64,000 nucleotides of DNA from Novosphingobium sediminicola (GCF_014196525.1 NZ_JACIDX010000001.1:124001-188000), one strand, 5' to 3'. Counted from the stretch's first letter, positions 8,800-19,452 are shown. Numbers and translations are program-made. Notes: generated from the sequence alone by a model not told the origin.

Positions 8800-9639
8800 T
8801 TACTCCTTTCCCTCGATCAATCTCTCTTTACGGCCCGCCATGTCGCGCTGGCGCAAGACGGTGCCGTTGGTCATCATCGGCTCGATGCCAAGCCCGGTCA
8901 GGGTCTTGGCCGATTCCTCCATCTCGGCGGCGCGGCGCACGCCATGCGTCACCATGCGCTCGATATTGTACGCCGCACGCTTGGCCCAGGGCCATGCCTT
9001 CTCGCTGGCATCCAGACTGGAGAGCACTTCATCAACCACGCCCGCTTCCTGCGCGGCCAGCATCATTTCGGCGGTCAGCGCCTCGACGCCCTTGACCATG
9101 ACCGAGCGGATCATCTTGATCGCGGACGCCCGGCCCACTTCATCACCCACGATGCGGATATTGGCGAAACCGGCCTCACGCAGCAGCGCCTCGGCCCGCG
9201 CAGCCTCGCGCCCGGCCAGCAGCAGCGGCACATTCAACCGCGCCGGATCGACCGGAGCCAGAACCGCCACATCGACATAACAGCCGCCCGCGGCTTCAAC
9301 GGCGGCGGCGGCCTCGCGCTTCGTGCCGGGCGCCACCGAATTGCAATCGGCCCAGATCGCGCCCTTGGGCAGGAATGCGGCATATTCCTGCGCGGCGGGC
9401 AAGGCGCTGTCAGCCGTCACCAGCGAAAGCACCATCTCGCGTCCGGCCAGCGCTTCCTGCGCATTTCCGGCCACCATCAGCCCGTCCTGCGCGGCCAGCG
9501 CCAGTCTTTCGGGGCGCAGATCCCACACACCGGCGCGGGCATTGCCGCCTGCCCCGTCCGCTGCCTCACCCCATCCGCCCGCGCGGGCAAAGGTGGAGCC
9601 TGCCTCGCCATAGCCGATCAGGGATATAGTATGTGACAC
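8800..9639 (-). CDS. NAD(P)-binding protein, 6-phosphogluconate-dehydrogenase-like with DUF1932-type C-terminus
   Basis: 279 residues, GTG start with GGAG eight bases upstream. The N-terminal Rossmann motif reads 'SLIGYGEAGSTFARAGGW', and the middle holds 'DCNSVAPGTKREAAAAVEA' and 'YVDVAVLAPVDPARLNVP', as in beta-hydroxyacid dehydrogenases. The helical C-terminal half ('RSVMVKGVEALTAEMMLAAQ') resembles DUF1932. It is the first gene of the ligJABC transcript, six bases before ligJ. No step of the textbook pathway needs it; a role on a keto-enol or hydroxyacid side product is inference. A Lys in 'SAIKMIRSVM' sits where the catalytic Lys of the superfamily is found. Confidence 0.8.
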   Translation of the reverse strand: MSHTISLIGYGEAGSTFARAGGWGEAADGAGGNARAGVWDLRPERLALAAQDGLMVAGNAQEALAGREMVLSLVTADSALPAAQEYAAFLPKGAIWADCNSVAPGTKREAAAAVEAAGGCYVDVAVLAPVDPARLNVPLLLAGREAARAEALLREAGFANIRIVGDEVGRASAIKMIRSVMVKGVEALTAEMMLAAQEAGVVDEVLSSLDASEKAWPWAKRAAYNIERMVTHGVRRAAEMEESAKTLTGLGIEPMMTNGTVLRQRDMAGRKERLIEGKE

Positions 9640-9711
9640 GAACGAATCTCCTTATCACTACAGCCATGCCGCCAAGCCTCGCGCGCGCACCAATCGAAAG
9701 GCATCCGCCAC

Positions 9712-9720
9712 CATAAGTTT
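9712..9720. promoter_or_regulatory. Candidate LigR box upstream of the DUF1932-ligJABC transcript
   Basis: CATAAGTTT, followed by TTACAAAG, lies in the 93-nt gap between ligR and the first gene of the ligJ operon, 73 nt before its GTG. The same 9-mer occurs in the opposite orientation in the ligR/ligK divergent region (10905-10913). LigR is known in SYK-6 to activate both the ligK and the ligJABC operons, so a box shared by these two gaps is a good operator candidate. Binding has not been tested here. Confidence 0.35.
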
Positions 9721-9732
9721 TTACAAAGCCCG

Positions 9733-10887
9733 TCAGCCTCCGCACTCGCGCAGCATCGCCACGAAAGCCTCCTGCGTGGATGTAGGCCGCCACCCGGCGC
9801 GGGTGGTAATCCCGATGCTGCGGGAAAAGCCTGAGGCAAGGTCGCGCGCGGTCAACACGCCCGCATCCAGCTCGACCGAAACCTGCGACCGGCTGAGCAA
9901 GGTCAGACTGTCGCTGTCGAGCAGCAATTGCCGGATCGTCATCACCGATCCGCATTCGATGGCCACACGCGGAGGTTCGGCCCCTAGCGCGCGCAGCATC
10001 GCCTGCCAATGGCGGCGCAGCGGCGTTTCGGAACCGGGTAAAATCCAAGGATAATCGGCCAGTTCAGACCCCGGCTCAGCCACATTTTCCAATGGATGAC
10101 CCTTGCGCATCACCAGCACCGGCGTATCGGCAAACACCGCCTCACCCGCCAGCCCCTCGGCCTCGGCGCCCTCTCGCAAGGCCCCCAGCATCAGGTCGAT
10201 TTCACCATCGCGCAGCGGGCCGGAGAGTTCGCCATGGCTGCCCTCGACCACCATCACGCCCACGCCGGGATATTCGCGGGCAAACCGGCTGATCGCCTCG
10301 GGCAGCCAACGCGCGCGCGACAGGGGCATCGCACCCACGATGATGCGTCCCGCCGCCTTACCCTGCCATGTCGCCACCTCGGCCAGACCGGCGCGCAATT
10401 CGGCCATGGCAAGGCCAAACCCGCGCGCGCGGCGCTGTCCGGTGGGGGTCAGCGCGACATGCTGCCCGCGCCGGTCCACCAGCCTTTGGCCCAGCGCGAC
10501 CTGTAAATCGGCCACCGCGCGATGCAGGCTGGCCGAGGACAGGCCGGTTGCCTCCGCCGCCCCGGCATAGCTGCCTGCCCTCGCCAGGGCGAGCAACGCG
10601 CGAAGCTGGGTTCCGGTGACGCGCGGGCTGCCGATATGATCAATCGCGGCCTCGGCGCGCGGAGCCATCAGCAGCGCCGGTTCGGTGGCCGTCATGCCCT
10701 GCGCGCTGCGTTCAAACAAGGTCACGCCAAGGCTCGATTCAAGGCCCGCAATGGCCTGCGTCAAGGCAGGCTGGGTCAGGTTTACCGCGCGGGCGGCGCG
10801 CGTCAGACTGCCATGGCGCACCGTCGCAGCCAGCGCGGCAAAGTGGCGGATATTGAGCGGGCGATCCCCGATTCCATTTTCGATCAT
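9733..10887 (-). CDS. ligR: LysR-type regulator of the PCA 4,5-cleavage genes, with two tandem HTH domains
   Basis: 384 residues, some 80 longer than a normal LysR protein. The extra length is a second winged HTH: the first spans about residues 11-75 ('LNIRHFAALAATVRHGSLTR', 'NLTQPALTQAIAGLESSLG'), the second about 90-150 ('QLRALLALARAGSYAGAAEA', 'GLSSASLHRAVADLQVALGQ'). The co-inducer-binding domain follows (about 160-384). It lies between the ligJ operon and ligK and is divergent from ligK, as expected for a LigR-like activator responding to PCA or gallate. The ligR name is by position and pathway; the tandem HTH is visible directly. Confidence 0.78.
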   Translation of the reverse strand: MIENGIGDRPLNIRHFAALAATVRHGSLTRAARAVNLTQPALTQAIAGLESSLGVTLFERSAQGMTATEPALLMAPRAEAAIDHIGSPRVTGTQLRALLALARAGSYAGAAEATGLSSASLHRAVADLQVALGQRLVDRRGQHVALTPTGQRRARGFGLAMAELRAGLAEVATWQGKAAGRIIVGAMPLSRARWLPEAISRFAREYPGVGVMVVEGSHGELSGPLRDGEIDLMLGALREGAEAEGLAGEAVFADTPVLVMRKGHPLENVAEPGSELADYPWILPGSETPLRRHWQAMLRALGAEPPRVAIECGSVMTIRQLLLDSDSLTLLSRSQVSVELDAGVLTARDLASGFSRSIGITTRAGWRPTSTQEAFVAMLRECGG

Positions 10888-10904
10888 GCCTGCACGTTTA
10901 GCAG

Positions 10905-10913
10905 AAACTTATG
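10905..10913. promoter_or_regulatory. Candidate LigR box in the ligR/ligK divergent promoter region
   Basis: AAACTTATG, the exact reverse complement of the CATAAGTTT box at 9712-9720, lies 18 bases upstream of ligR and about 90 bases upstream of ligK. Similarity extends a few bases beyond the core. The location suits both autoregulation of ligR and activation of ligK. No clear -35/-10 pair could be assigned in this gap. Confidence 0.35.
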
Positions 10914-11001
10914 ACCATAGACAACTTCGCATTGGAGCGTGACTGCGCCCCGGCGCATGTCGCATGCCAGCCAACCTATCGACCATCCAGAGAGGATCTT
11001 C

Positions 11002-11676
11002 ATGTCTTCCATCGTCGTCCAGAACATCGAGCGCGCACCCCTTGATGTCATCGACGGCCTCGCCGCCTGCGGCGTTGCCACCGTTCACGAAGCACAGGGC
11101 CGCAAGGGCCTGTTGGCTAGCTACATGCGCCCGATCTATCCGCGTGCTCGCATCGCGGGCAGCGCCGTGACGATCAGCGCCGCGCCCGGCGACAACTGGA
11201 TGGTCCATGTCGCCATCGAACAGCTCAAGGAAGGCGACATCCTCGTCCTTGCCCCCACCAGCCCTTGCGAAGACGGCTATTTCGGCGACCTTCTGGCCAC
11301 CAGCGCGCAGGCGCGCGGATGCCGGGGTCTCGTCATCGACGCGGGCGTGCGTGACGTGCGCGACCTGACCGAGATGAACTTCCCTGTCTGGTCCAAGGCC
11401 GTCTATGCCCAAGGCACCGTCAAGAACACGCTGGGCAGCGTCAACGTCCCCATCATCTGCGCCAACCAGCTGGTCAACGCGGGCGACGTGATCGTGGCCG
11501 ATGACGATGGCGTCTGCGTGGTGCGCCGCGAGGAAGCCGCCGAAGTGCTGAAAGCCGCGCAGGCTCGTGAGGCCAACGAAGCGGCCAAGCGCGAAAAGCT
11601 GGCCGCCGGGGTGCTGGGTCTGGACATCTACAACATGCGTGAGCGGTTGGAGAAGGAAGGGTTGAAGTACGTTTGA
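11002..11676 (+). CDS. ligK: 4-carboxy-4-hydroxy-2-oxoadipate aldolase LigK
   Basis: 224 residues starting at the ATG 11002, preceded by GAGAGGATCTTC. It belongs to the class II, divalent-metal HMG/CHA pyruvate aldolase family (RraA-like fold). Visible signatures are '[16 protein letters not shown]', '[19 protein letters not shown]' and the active-site '[14 protein letters not shown]' with its Arg-Asp pair. The reaction splits 4-carboxy-4-hydroxy-2-oxoadipate into pyruvate and oxaloacetate, the last step of the pathway. It heads the plus arm, followed by repeat copy B, ligU and ligI. Confidence 0.93.
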   Translation: MSSIVVQNIERAPLDVIDGLAACGVATVHEAQGRKGLLASYMRPIYPRARIAGSAVTISAAPGDNWMVHVAIEQLKEGDILVLAPTSPCEDGYFGDLLATSAQARGCRGLVIDAGVRDVRDLTEMNFPVWSKAVYAQGTVKNTLGSVNVPIICANQLVNAGDVIVADDDGVCVVRREEAAEVLKAAQAREANEAAKREKLAAGVLGLDIYNMRERLEKEGLKYV

Positions 11677-11687
11677 AGGTGAAGGGT

Positions 11688-11913
11688 GCCTCCGGCGGGC
11701 CAAGGTACTCGTCCCTTGGCAATCCCATTAATGGGGTTGCGTTTCGTTGGCCGAGGCACTTTTGGAGCGAATCCATTGCTAAAGCCTGCGGCGCGGAGAG
11801 ATCAGTGCTGTCCGCGCCGCAGGCTTTCAACTCAATGGTCTCGTCCGACACCCAACGCCGAACTCGTGGCACAACAAAGACAGTAATGGGAGCGCGAGGG
11901 ACTAGTCCCTCGC
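11688..11913. repeat. Intergenic palindromic element, copy B (between ligK and ligU)
   Basis: 226 bp. The left end GCCTCCGGCGGG (11688-11699) is followed by a hairpin whose stem is GCCAAGG/CCTTGGC instead of the CAAAGGG type, then CCCATTAATGGG. The central hairpin has a perfect 17-bp stem, AAAGCCTGCGGCGCGGA (11781-11797) with its complement at 11811-11827. The right half aligns with copy A and ends in GCGAGGG-ACTAGT-CCCTCGC (11894-11913). It separates two same-strand pathway genes. Confidence 0.9.
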
Positions 11914-11947
11914 ATTTCCTCCTTATTCTATTTAGGAACCACACCCC

Positions 11948-13901
<1,954 letters not shown>

Positions 13902-13970
13902 TGGTTTGAGGGGAAGGCGGGCCGATAAAGCCCCCTTCCCCTTCCCCCGCGCATGGGGCAAAAGAGCGCC

Positions 13971-14900
13971 ATGCCGCATTCGCTCCCCGATCTTGAAGCA
14001 TGGGCCATCTTTGCCAAAGTGGCCGAATGCGGCAGTTTCAGCCGCGCGGGCGAGCAGCTTGGCCTGGCCAAGACCACCGTATCCAAGGCCGTGACCCGGC
14101 TTGAACAAAGGATGCGCGCCAGCCTATTCCACCGCACCACGCGCAAATTATCGCTGACCGAAACGGGCCGCCTCGCACTGGAACGCGCCGCGCGTATACT
14201 GATCGACGGCGCGGCGATCGAGGCCGACATTCTGGACGAAGCCGCCACCCCGCGCGGCCTTGTCCGCATCGCCTCGATCAGCGCGGTGGGCGTTGAGGTG
14301 ATCGCGCCGGTCCTGCCCGAATTTCTCAAGGCCAATCCGGAAATCGAGGTCGATCTGGTGCTGACCGAAAACCGGGTCGATCTGGTGGCAGAAGGGTTCG
14401 ATGCGGCCATTCAGGTCGGTCTGGACGGCGATTCCGCCAGCCTGCGCACGGTGCGCCTGTCCTCGCTGCGCCGCCCGCTGGTGGGGGCGCCCGAATTGCT
14501 CGAACGGCTGGGCATGCCGCAATCGCCGCAGGATCTGGCCCGCTATCCCGCCGTTCTGCCCAGCCACATCGCCAACAGCCACGAATGGCAATTCGCCCGC
14601 GGCGACGAGGATCCGGTGACCGTGCGCGTCAATGGCCGCTATCGCGCCAACCATGCCGATGCGCTGGTGCCTGCGCTGGTGGCGGGGGTGGGCATCGGGC
14701 TGATGGCGGAATATTTCGTGTGGGGTCATCTTCGCGCGGGGCGATTGGTCGAATTGCTGCCCGAATGGAGCACCCCGCCCGGCCCGCTCTATCTGATCAC
14801 GCCCCCCGGACGCGCCCGCCCAGCGCGGGTGCGTGCGCTGCTCGATTTTCTGCGCCCGCATCTGACCCTGCCCAAGTGGACCAATGTGCCCAAGGGTTAA
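13971..14900 (+). CDS. LysR-type transcriptional regulator (CrgA-like)
   Basis: 309 residues from the ATG at 13971; a start 18 bases earlier (13953) is also possible and neither has a strong ribosome binding site. The HTH reads 'DLEAWAIFAKVAECGSFSRA' with 'LGLAKTTVSKAVTRLEQRM', followed by the substrate-binding domain ('GLVRIASISAVGVEVIAPV'). This is the group near CrgA/DhcR that often regulates neighbouring efflux or quinone-reductase genes. It lies after ligI and before the efflux operon on the same strand, with an imperfect inverted repeat just downstream. The target is unknown; the exporter is the best candidate. Confidence 0.85.
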   Translation: MPHSLPDLEAWAIFAKVAECGSFSRAGEQLGLAKTTVSKAVTRLEQRMRASLFHRTTRKLSLTETGRLALERAARILIDGAAIEADILDEAATPRGLVRIASISAVGVEVIAPVLPEFLKANPEIEVDLVLTENRVDLVAEGFDAAIQVGLDGDSASLRTVRLSSLRRPLVGAPELLERLGMPQSPQDLARYPAVLPSHIANSHEWQFARGDEDPVTVRVNGRYRANHADALVPALVAGVGIGLMAEYFVWGHLRAGRLVELLPEWSTPPGPLYLITPPGRARPARVRALLDFLRPHLTLPKWTNVPKG

Positions 14901-14909
14901 GCGGTGATT

Positions 14910-14931
14910 ATAGTCAATTGAGAAACACTAT
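14910..14931. promoter_or_regulatory. Imperfect inverted repeat ahead of the efflux operon
   Basis: ATAGT (14910-14914) and ACTAT (14927-14931) flank a 12-nt AT-rich spacer. It has the size of a LysR-type box and lies upstream of the putative promoter of the efflux operon. The short arms make this a weak call. Confidence 0.25.
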
Positions 14932-14954
14932 TATGCCGCAAGGGCGGATAATCC

Positions 14955-14983
14955 TTGACGCTGCACTGCACTATAACACAATT
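14955..14983 (+). promoter_or_regulatory. Putative sigma70-type promoter of the efflux operon
   Basis: TTGACG (14955-14960), a 17-nt spacer, and ACAATT (14978-14983). It is followed by about 85 nt of leader to the first gene at 15076. The -35 matches well; the -10 match is modest. Confidence 0.4.
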
Positions 14984-15075
14984 GTCAGTATCAGGACGGT
15001 CCGCCTATGGCCCGCCCTTGCAAAACTTTCTGTCGGCCCTCGGAAAACCGTCAGGAAGAGGAACGAAAGCTACCC

Positions 15076-16551
15076 ATGACTCAATCCCTTACAAAGCCGC
15101 GGACATCGGCAAAGATGGCCATGGCTTTGACTCTGTCCCTGCTGGCCGGGCCGATGCTGGCCGGTTGCGCCGGCCTGCCCCATGACAAGCCGCAGTTGAA
15201 ACCCCGTGAGGCTGCCGATCTGGGGTTGACCAATACCGCGCCGGTTCCGGTCGCCGCCGACTGGTGGCAGGCGCTGGGCGATCCCCAGCTTGACCGGATC
15301 ATGGCCGACGCGCTGGCGGGCAATCCCTCGCTCGACGAAGCGGCCGCAAGGCTGCGCATGGCGGGCAGCCTGATCGCCTCGGCGCGTTCGGGCCTGTTGC
15401 CGCAGGTGTCGGCGGATGCCTCGGCCATGGATCAGCGCCTGTCGAACCGCTATATCTATCCCGCGCCGCTGGGCGGATCGTGGACGTGGATCTCCAATGC
15501 GCAGGCCAATCTGGACTGGTCGCTCGATTTGGCCGGGCGGCAAAAGGAACTGGTGCTGGCCGCCAAGGTCTATACCCACGCCAACGAGTTGCAATTGTCC
15601 GCCGCCCGCGTGGCGCTGGCGGGCAATGTGGCGCAGGCCTATGTCAATTTCGCCCGCGCGGAGGCACAGGCCCGGATCGCGCGCGAATTTGTCGCCTCGC
15701 GCTCGGCCTCGCTGAGGATCGTGACGGGGCGGCGCGATGCGGGCCTTGGCAATGAATTTGACATTGCCAGCGCACGCACCCTCCAATCAGAGGCCGAGCA
15801 GGCGCTGACCCGCGCGCTGGGCGCAAGGGCGCTGGCGGTTCATGCTCTGGCCGCGCTGGCCGGGCGCGGGCCTGATTATGGCGCCAATCTGACCACACCC
15901 ACGCTGGCGCTGGACAAGGCGCTGCCCGTGCCTGAAACCCTGCCCGCCGACCTGCTCGCGCGCCGCGCCGATCTGCTGGCCGCGCGCGAACAGGTCAAAC
16001 TGGCCATGGCGGGCGAGAAAATCGCCAAGACCGAGTTCTATCCCAACGTCAATCTGCGCGCCTTTGTCGGGGCGCAAGCATTGGGCATCGGGTCGCTGTT
16101 TACCGGCAGCGCGCTGACCGGCGGGTTTGGTCCGGCCATCCATCTGCCGATCTTTTCAGGCGGGGCGATCCGCGCTCAATATCGTCAGGCCGTGGCGGGC
16201 GCGGACATTGCCATTGCCCAGTATAACAAGGCTGTGGTGGGCGCCGTGCGCGAGGCGGCCGATGCGCTGTCGGGCGTTGAAACCAACCGGGCCGATGCGC
16301 GCCAGCAGGCCGAGATCCTGACCGGGCTGGAAAAGACCGTCTCGCTCGACAAGGTGCGGCTGCAATCGGGCCTCTCGACCAATCTCGACGTGCTGAGCGC
16401 GGGCGAACGCCTGCTCTCTGCGCGTCAGGCGCAGGTCGATCTGGCCGCCGATGGGGCCGTCAAACGTATTCAATTGCTGATCGCGCTGGGCGGCGGTTTT
16501 ACCCCGATCCCCGATCAGAACGCGGGCGCAACCGCCCCGGCCGGAAAGTAA
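15076..16551 (+). CDS. NodT-family outer-membrane efflux lipoprotein
   Basis: 491 residues. I chose the ATG at 15076 because it precedes a lipoprotein signal: basic start, 'ALTLSLLAGPMLAGC' with lipobox LAGC. Two OEP (TolC-like) repeats follow, with 'DWWQALGDPQLDRIMADALA' and 'GLVPQ/ARSGLLPQVSADAS' type sequences typical of NodT/OprM proteins. The trimer would form the outer-membrane channel for the EmrA/EmrB-like pair encoded next, six bases downstream. The three genes form a complete tripartite exporter. Confidence 0.9.
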   Translation: MTQSLTKPRTSAKMAMALTLSLLAGPMLAGCAGLPHDKPQLKPREAADLGLTNTAPVPVAADWWQALGDPQLDRIMADALAGNPSLDEAAARLRMAGSLIASARSGLLPQVSADASAMDQRLSNRYIYPAPLGGSWTWISNAQANLDWSLDLAGRQKELVLAAKVYTHANELQLSAARVALAGNVAQAYVNFARAEAQARIAREFVASRSASLRIVTGRRDAGLGNEFDIASARTLQSEAEQALTRALGARALAVHALAALAGRGPDYGANLTTPTLALDKALPVPETLPADLLARRADLLAAREQVKLAMAGEKIAKTEFYPNVNLRAFVGAQALGIGSLFTGSALTGGFGPAIHLPIFSGGAIRAQYRQAVAGADIAIAQYNKAVVGAVREAADALSGVETNRADARQQAEILTGLEKTVSLDKVRLQSGLSTNLDVLSAGERLLSARQAQVDLAADGAVKRIQLLIALGGGFTPIPDQNAGATAPAGK

Positions 16552-16557
16552 TTCGCC

Positions 16558-17754
16558 ATGAACCAGCAAAACCATTCTTTCGACAAGGACAATGCCCCCG
16601 CCATGGCCGACAGCTACAGCCCTCCCCCGGCCAAGAACGCCGCCCGCCGCAAGGGTCTTTTGATGCTGGGCGTGGCCGCGCTGATCGGGGCGGCCGGTTA
16701 CGGCGCCTATGTGATGATGAGCGCGGCCAGCGAGGAAACCGATGACGCCTATGTCGCGGGCAACATCACGCAAATCACCGCGCGCGATCCCGGCACCGTC
16801 ATTGCGGTGCACGCCGAAAGCACGCAGGGCGTGAAGGCAGGGCAACCGCTGGTCGATCTGGACCCGGCGCTGGCGGATGCGCAACTGGCCGCCGCCGAGG
16901 CCGAACTGGCCCGCGCCGCGCGCACGGTGCGCTCCGGCTTTACCAAGGTGGGCACCGCCGAGGCCGAAATCGCGCAGGCCGAGGTGCGCCTTGCCGCCGC
17001 CAGGAGCGATCTGACGCGCCGCGAAAAGGCCGTCTCCTCGGGCGCAATTTCAGCCGAAGAGGTCGCCCATGCCGGTGAGGCCGTGCGCATGGCGCAGGCC
17101 AATCTGGATCTCGCACGCAGCCACCGGGCAGATGCCGAAAGCACCGTGGGCGGAACCGATGTGGCGGGCAATCCGGCGGTTCTGGCCGCGATCGCGGCGG
17201 TCAAGCGCGCGGCCATCGTGCGCTCGCATATGCATCTTTCCTCGCCGGTCGATGGTGTGGTGGCCCAGCGCGCCGCGCAGGTGGGCCAGCAGGTTGCCCC
17301 CGGCGCGCCGCTGATGTCGGTCGTGCCGCTGCGCAAGGTCTGGGTGGACGCCAATTTCCGCGAAACGCAGCTGGCCAATCTGCGCATCGGCCAGAGCGCC
17401 ACGCTGCATTCCGACGCCTATGGCAAGAAGGTGACCTTCCACGGCAAGGTCATCGGCCTGTCGGCGGGTTCGGGCGCGGCCTTTGCGCTGCTGCCCGCGC
17501 AGAACGCCAGCGGCAACTGGATCAAGGTGGTTCAGCGCGTGCCGGTGCGCATCGCGCTTGATCCCAAGGAGTTGGACGCCCATCCGCTGCGCCTTGGCCT
17601 GTCGGTCAATGTCGAGGTGGACACCAGCCAAGGCACCGGCCAGCCGGTGACCGCGATCCCCGCCGTGGCGCAGGCCAGCGAGCCGGTCGATACCGTCAGC
17701 CCCGAGATCGAGGCCCGCATCCGCCGGATCATCGCGGCCAACGCAGGTCGCTGA
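16558..17754 (+). CDS. EmrA/HlyD-family periplasmic adaptor
   Basis: 398 residues. A single N-terminal membrane segment (about residues 37-57, 'LLMLGVAALIGAAGYGAYVM') is followed by the lipoyl/barrel-sandwich half 'ETDDAYVAGNITQITARDPG', a helical hairpin rich in Ala and Glu, and the second half 'MHLSSPVDGVVAQRAAQVGQ'. The order is that of EmrA, which bridges an MFS pump and a TolC-like channel. Start at 16558 follows the channel gene by six bases. The gene is clearly part of the exporter operon. Confidence 0.9.
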   Translation: MNQQNHSFDKDNAPAMADSYSPPPAKNAARRKGLLMLGVAALIGAAGYGAYVMMSAASEETDDAYVAGNITQITARDPGTVIAVHAESTQGVKAGQPLVDLDPALADAQLAAAEAELARAARTVRSGFTKVGTAEAEIAQAEVRLAAARSDLTRREKAVSSGAISAEEVAHAGEAVRMAQANLDLARSHRADAESTVGGTDVAGNPAVLAAIAAVKRAAIVRSHMHLSSPVDGVVAQRAAQVGQQVAPGAPLMSVVPLRKVWVDANFRETQLANLRIGQSATLHSDAYGKKVTFHGKVIGLSAGSGAAFALLPAQNASGNWIKVVQRVPVRIALDPKELDAHPLRLGLSVNVEVDTSQGTGQPVTAIPAVAQASEPVDTVSPEIEARIRRIIAANAGR

Positions 17755-17765
17755 AGGCAGATGTC

Positions 17766-19379
17766 ATGAGCCAATCCCCCTCGCAAGATCTGGACGCGAG
17801 CGAATTCGCCGTTGAGGAAGAGGATGAAAGCCCCTCATCCTCGATGGCGACGCCGCCGCCGCTGCATGGCTTTGCGCTGTTTTCCGCCGCCTTTGCGCTG
17901 GCGCTGGGCACCTTCATGCAGGTGCTGGATTCCACCATCGCCAATGTGGCGCTCAACACGATCTCGGGCAATCTGGGCGAGGCGAGCAGCACGGCGACAT
18001 GGGTGATCACCGCCTTTGCCGTGGCCAATGGCGTGACCGTGCCGTTGACCGGGTGGCTGATGCGGCGCTTTGGCGTGGTGAACACCTTTATCGCCTCGGT
18101 GGCGCTCTTCACGCTGGCCTCGTTCCTTTGCGGGATCGCATGGTCGCTGCCCTCGCTGATCCTGTTCCGCCTGTTGCAGGGCGCGGTTTCAGGGCCGATG
18201 ATTCCGGGCAGTCAGGCGCTGCTGCTGGCGATCTTCCCCCCCGAAAAGCGCACCGTGGGCCTGTCGATCTGGTCGATGACGGCGCTGGTCGGGCCGGTGC
18301 TGGGACCGATCCTTGGCGGCTATATTTCGGACAATTATCATTGGGGCTGGATCTTCCTCATCAACGTGCCGGTGGGTTTCATCACCGTTGGCGTGCTGAT
18401 GGCGCGGATGCGGGCCTATAATACGCCGCCGATCAAGCTGCCCTTCGACTGGGGCGGGGTGGCGCTGCTGATCCTGTGGGTCGGGTCGCTTCAGATCGTG
18501 CTGGACCTTGGCAAGGATGAGGACTGGTTCAATTCGACCTTCATCTGTGTGCTGGCGGCTGTCGCGGTGGTGGCCTTCCTTGCCTGGCTGATCTGGGAAT
18601 TGACCGAGGAGCATCCTGCGGTCGATCTCTCGCTGTTCAAGAGCCGCAATTTCGCCATCGGCACGCTGTGCTTTTGTCTCGGCTACGGCTTCTTCTTCGC
18701 CAGCAACCTGCTGATGCCGCTCTGGCTGCAAACCCAGCAGGGCTATACCGCGACATGGGCGGGGCTGGTGTCGGCGCCGGCGGGTATGGTGGCCTTTTTG
18801 CTGGCGCCCTTTGTGGCGCGGGCGGCGGGCACCATCGACCTGCGCTATGTCGCGACCTATGCGCTGCTGGCCTTTGCCGCGTCCTATATGATGCGCACCG
18901 GTTTTGCCCCCGATACCGATCTTTGGCACTTCATCCTGCCTTCGATCGTTCAGGGCACGGCGATGGGTACCTTCTTCATGTCGATGACCACGCTCTCGTT
19001 TGACCGGCTGGGGCCGCATCGCATCCCCTCGGCCACGGGCATTTCGAACTTTGCCCGCATCACCGGGGGCGCCTTTGCCGCCTCGATCACCACGACGTTT
19101 TGGGACCGGCGCGAGGTGCTGCACCAGAGCCGTCTGGCCGAGGCCGCCAATCCGTCCAATCCGGCCTATGTGCAGGCGATGGACCATTTGCAGACCATCG
19201 GCATGAGCAAGACACAGGCCACCGGCGCGCTGACCGGGCAGATGGTAAACCAGTCCTATCTGATGTCCTCGCTCGACATCTTCTGGTTTGCCGGGATGGG
19301 CTGTGTGGCGATGCTGGCGCTGCTCTGGTGTACGCGCAAGCCTGCGCCGCCGCAGGGTGGTGCGGTGGTCGTTGACTAA
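17766..19379 (+). CDS. EmrB/QacA-family (DHA2) MFS exporter, 14 membrane segments
   Basis: 537 residues. The DHA2 motif C region 'PVLGPILGGYISDNYHWGW' and the motif 'LDSTIANVALNTISGNLG' (helix 1, with the proton-coupled Asp) are visible. The N-terminal 40 residues are acidic and cytoplasmic. Hydrophobic segments fit 14 transmembrane helices. It would export amphipathic or aromatic toxicants with proton influx, through the two preceding products. Its position beside the PCA pathway and a LysR gene suggests aromatic substrates, but this is inference. A terminator follows. Confidence 0.9.
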   Translation: MSQSPSQDLDASEFAVEEEDESPSSSMATPPPLHGFALFSAAFALALGTFMQVLDSTIANVALNTISGNLGEASSTATWVITAFAVANGVTVPLTGWLMRRFGVVNTFIASVALFTLASFLCGIAWSLPSLILFRLLQGAVSGPMIPGSQALLLAIFPPEKRTVGLSIWSMTALVGPVLGPILGGYISDNYHWGWIFLINVPVGFITVGVLMARMRAYNTPPIKLPFDWGGVALLILWVGSLQIVLDLGKDEDWFNSTFICVLAAVAVVAFLAWLIWELTEEHPAVDLSLFKSRNFAIGTLCFCLGYGFFFASNLLMPLWLQTQQGYTATWAGLVSAPAGMVAFLLAPFVARAAGTIDLRYVATYALLAFAASYMMRTGFAPDTDLWHFILPSIVQGTAMGTFFMSMTTLSFDRLGPHRIPSATGISNFARITGGAFAASITTTFWDRREVLHQSRLAEAANPSNPAYVQAMDHLQTIGMSKTQATGALTGQMVNQSYLMSSLDIFWFAGMGCVAMLALLWCTRKPAPPQGGAVVVD

Positions 19380-19397
19380 AAGCGTGGTTGACTAAAG

Positions 19398-19434
19398 AAA
19401 AGGCCGGGGCGGTTGATCCACCCCGGCCTTTTTT
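19398..19434. terminator. Bidirectional terminator between the exporter operon and scoB
   Basis: Stem AAGGCCGGGG (19400-19409) with CCCCGGCCTT (19421-19430), then TTTT. The complementary strand gives A/T-rich flanks for the convergent scoB transcript. Confidence 0.85.
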
Positions 19435-19452
19435 ATGGCGTTTGAAAGCGCC

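Noticed and set aside
7840..9636. A 598-codon plus-strand frame across ligJ and the DUF1932 gene
   Set aside because: Both underlying minus-strand genes have full family signatures; the plus frame has none.
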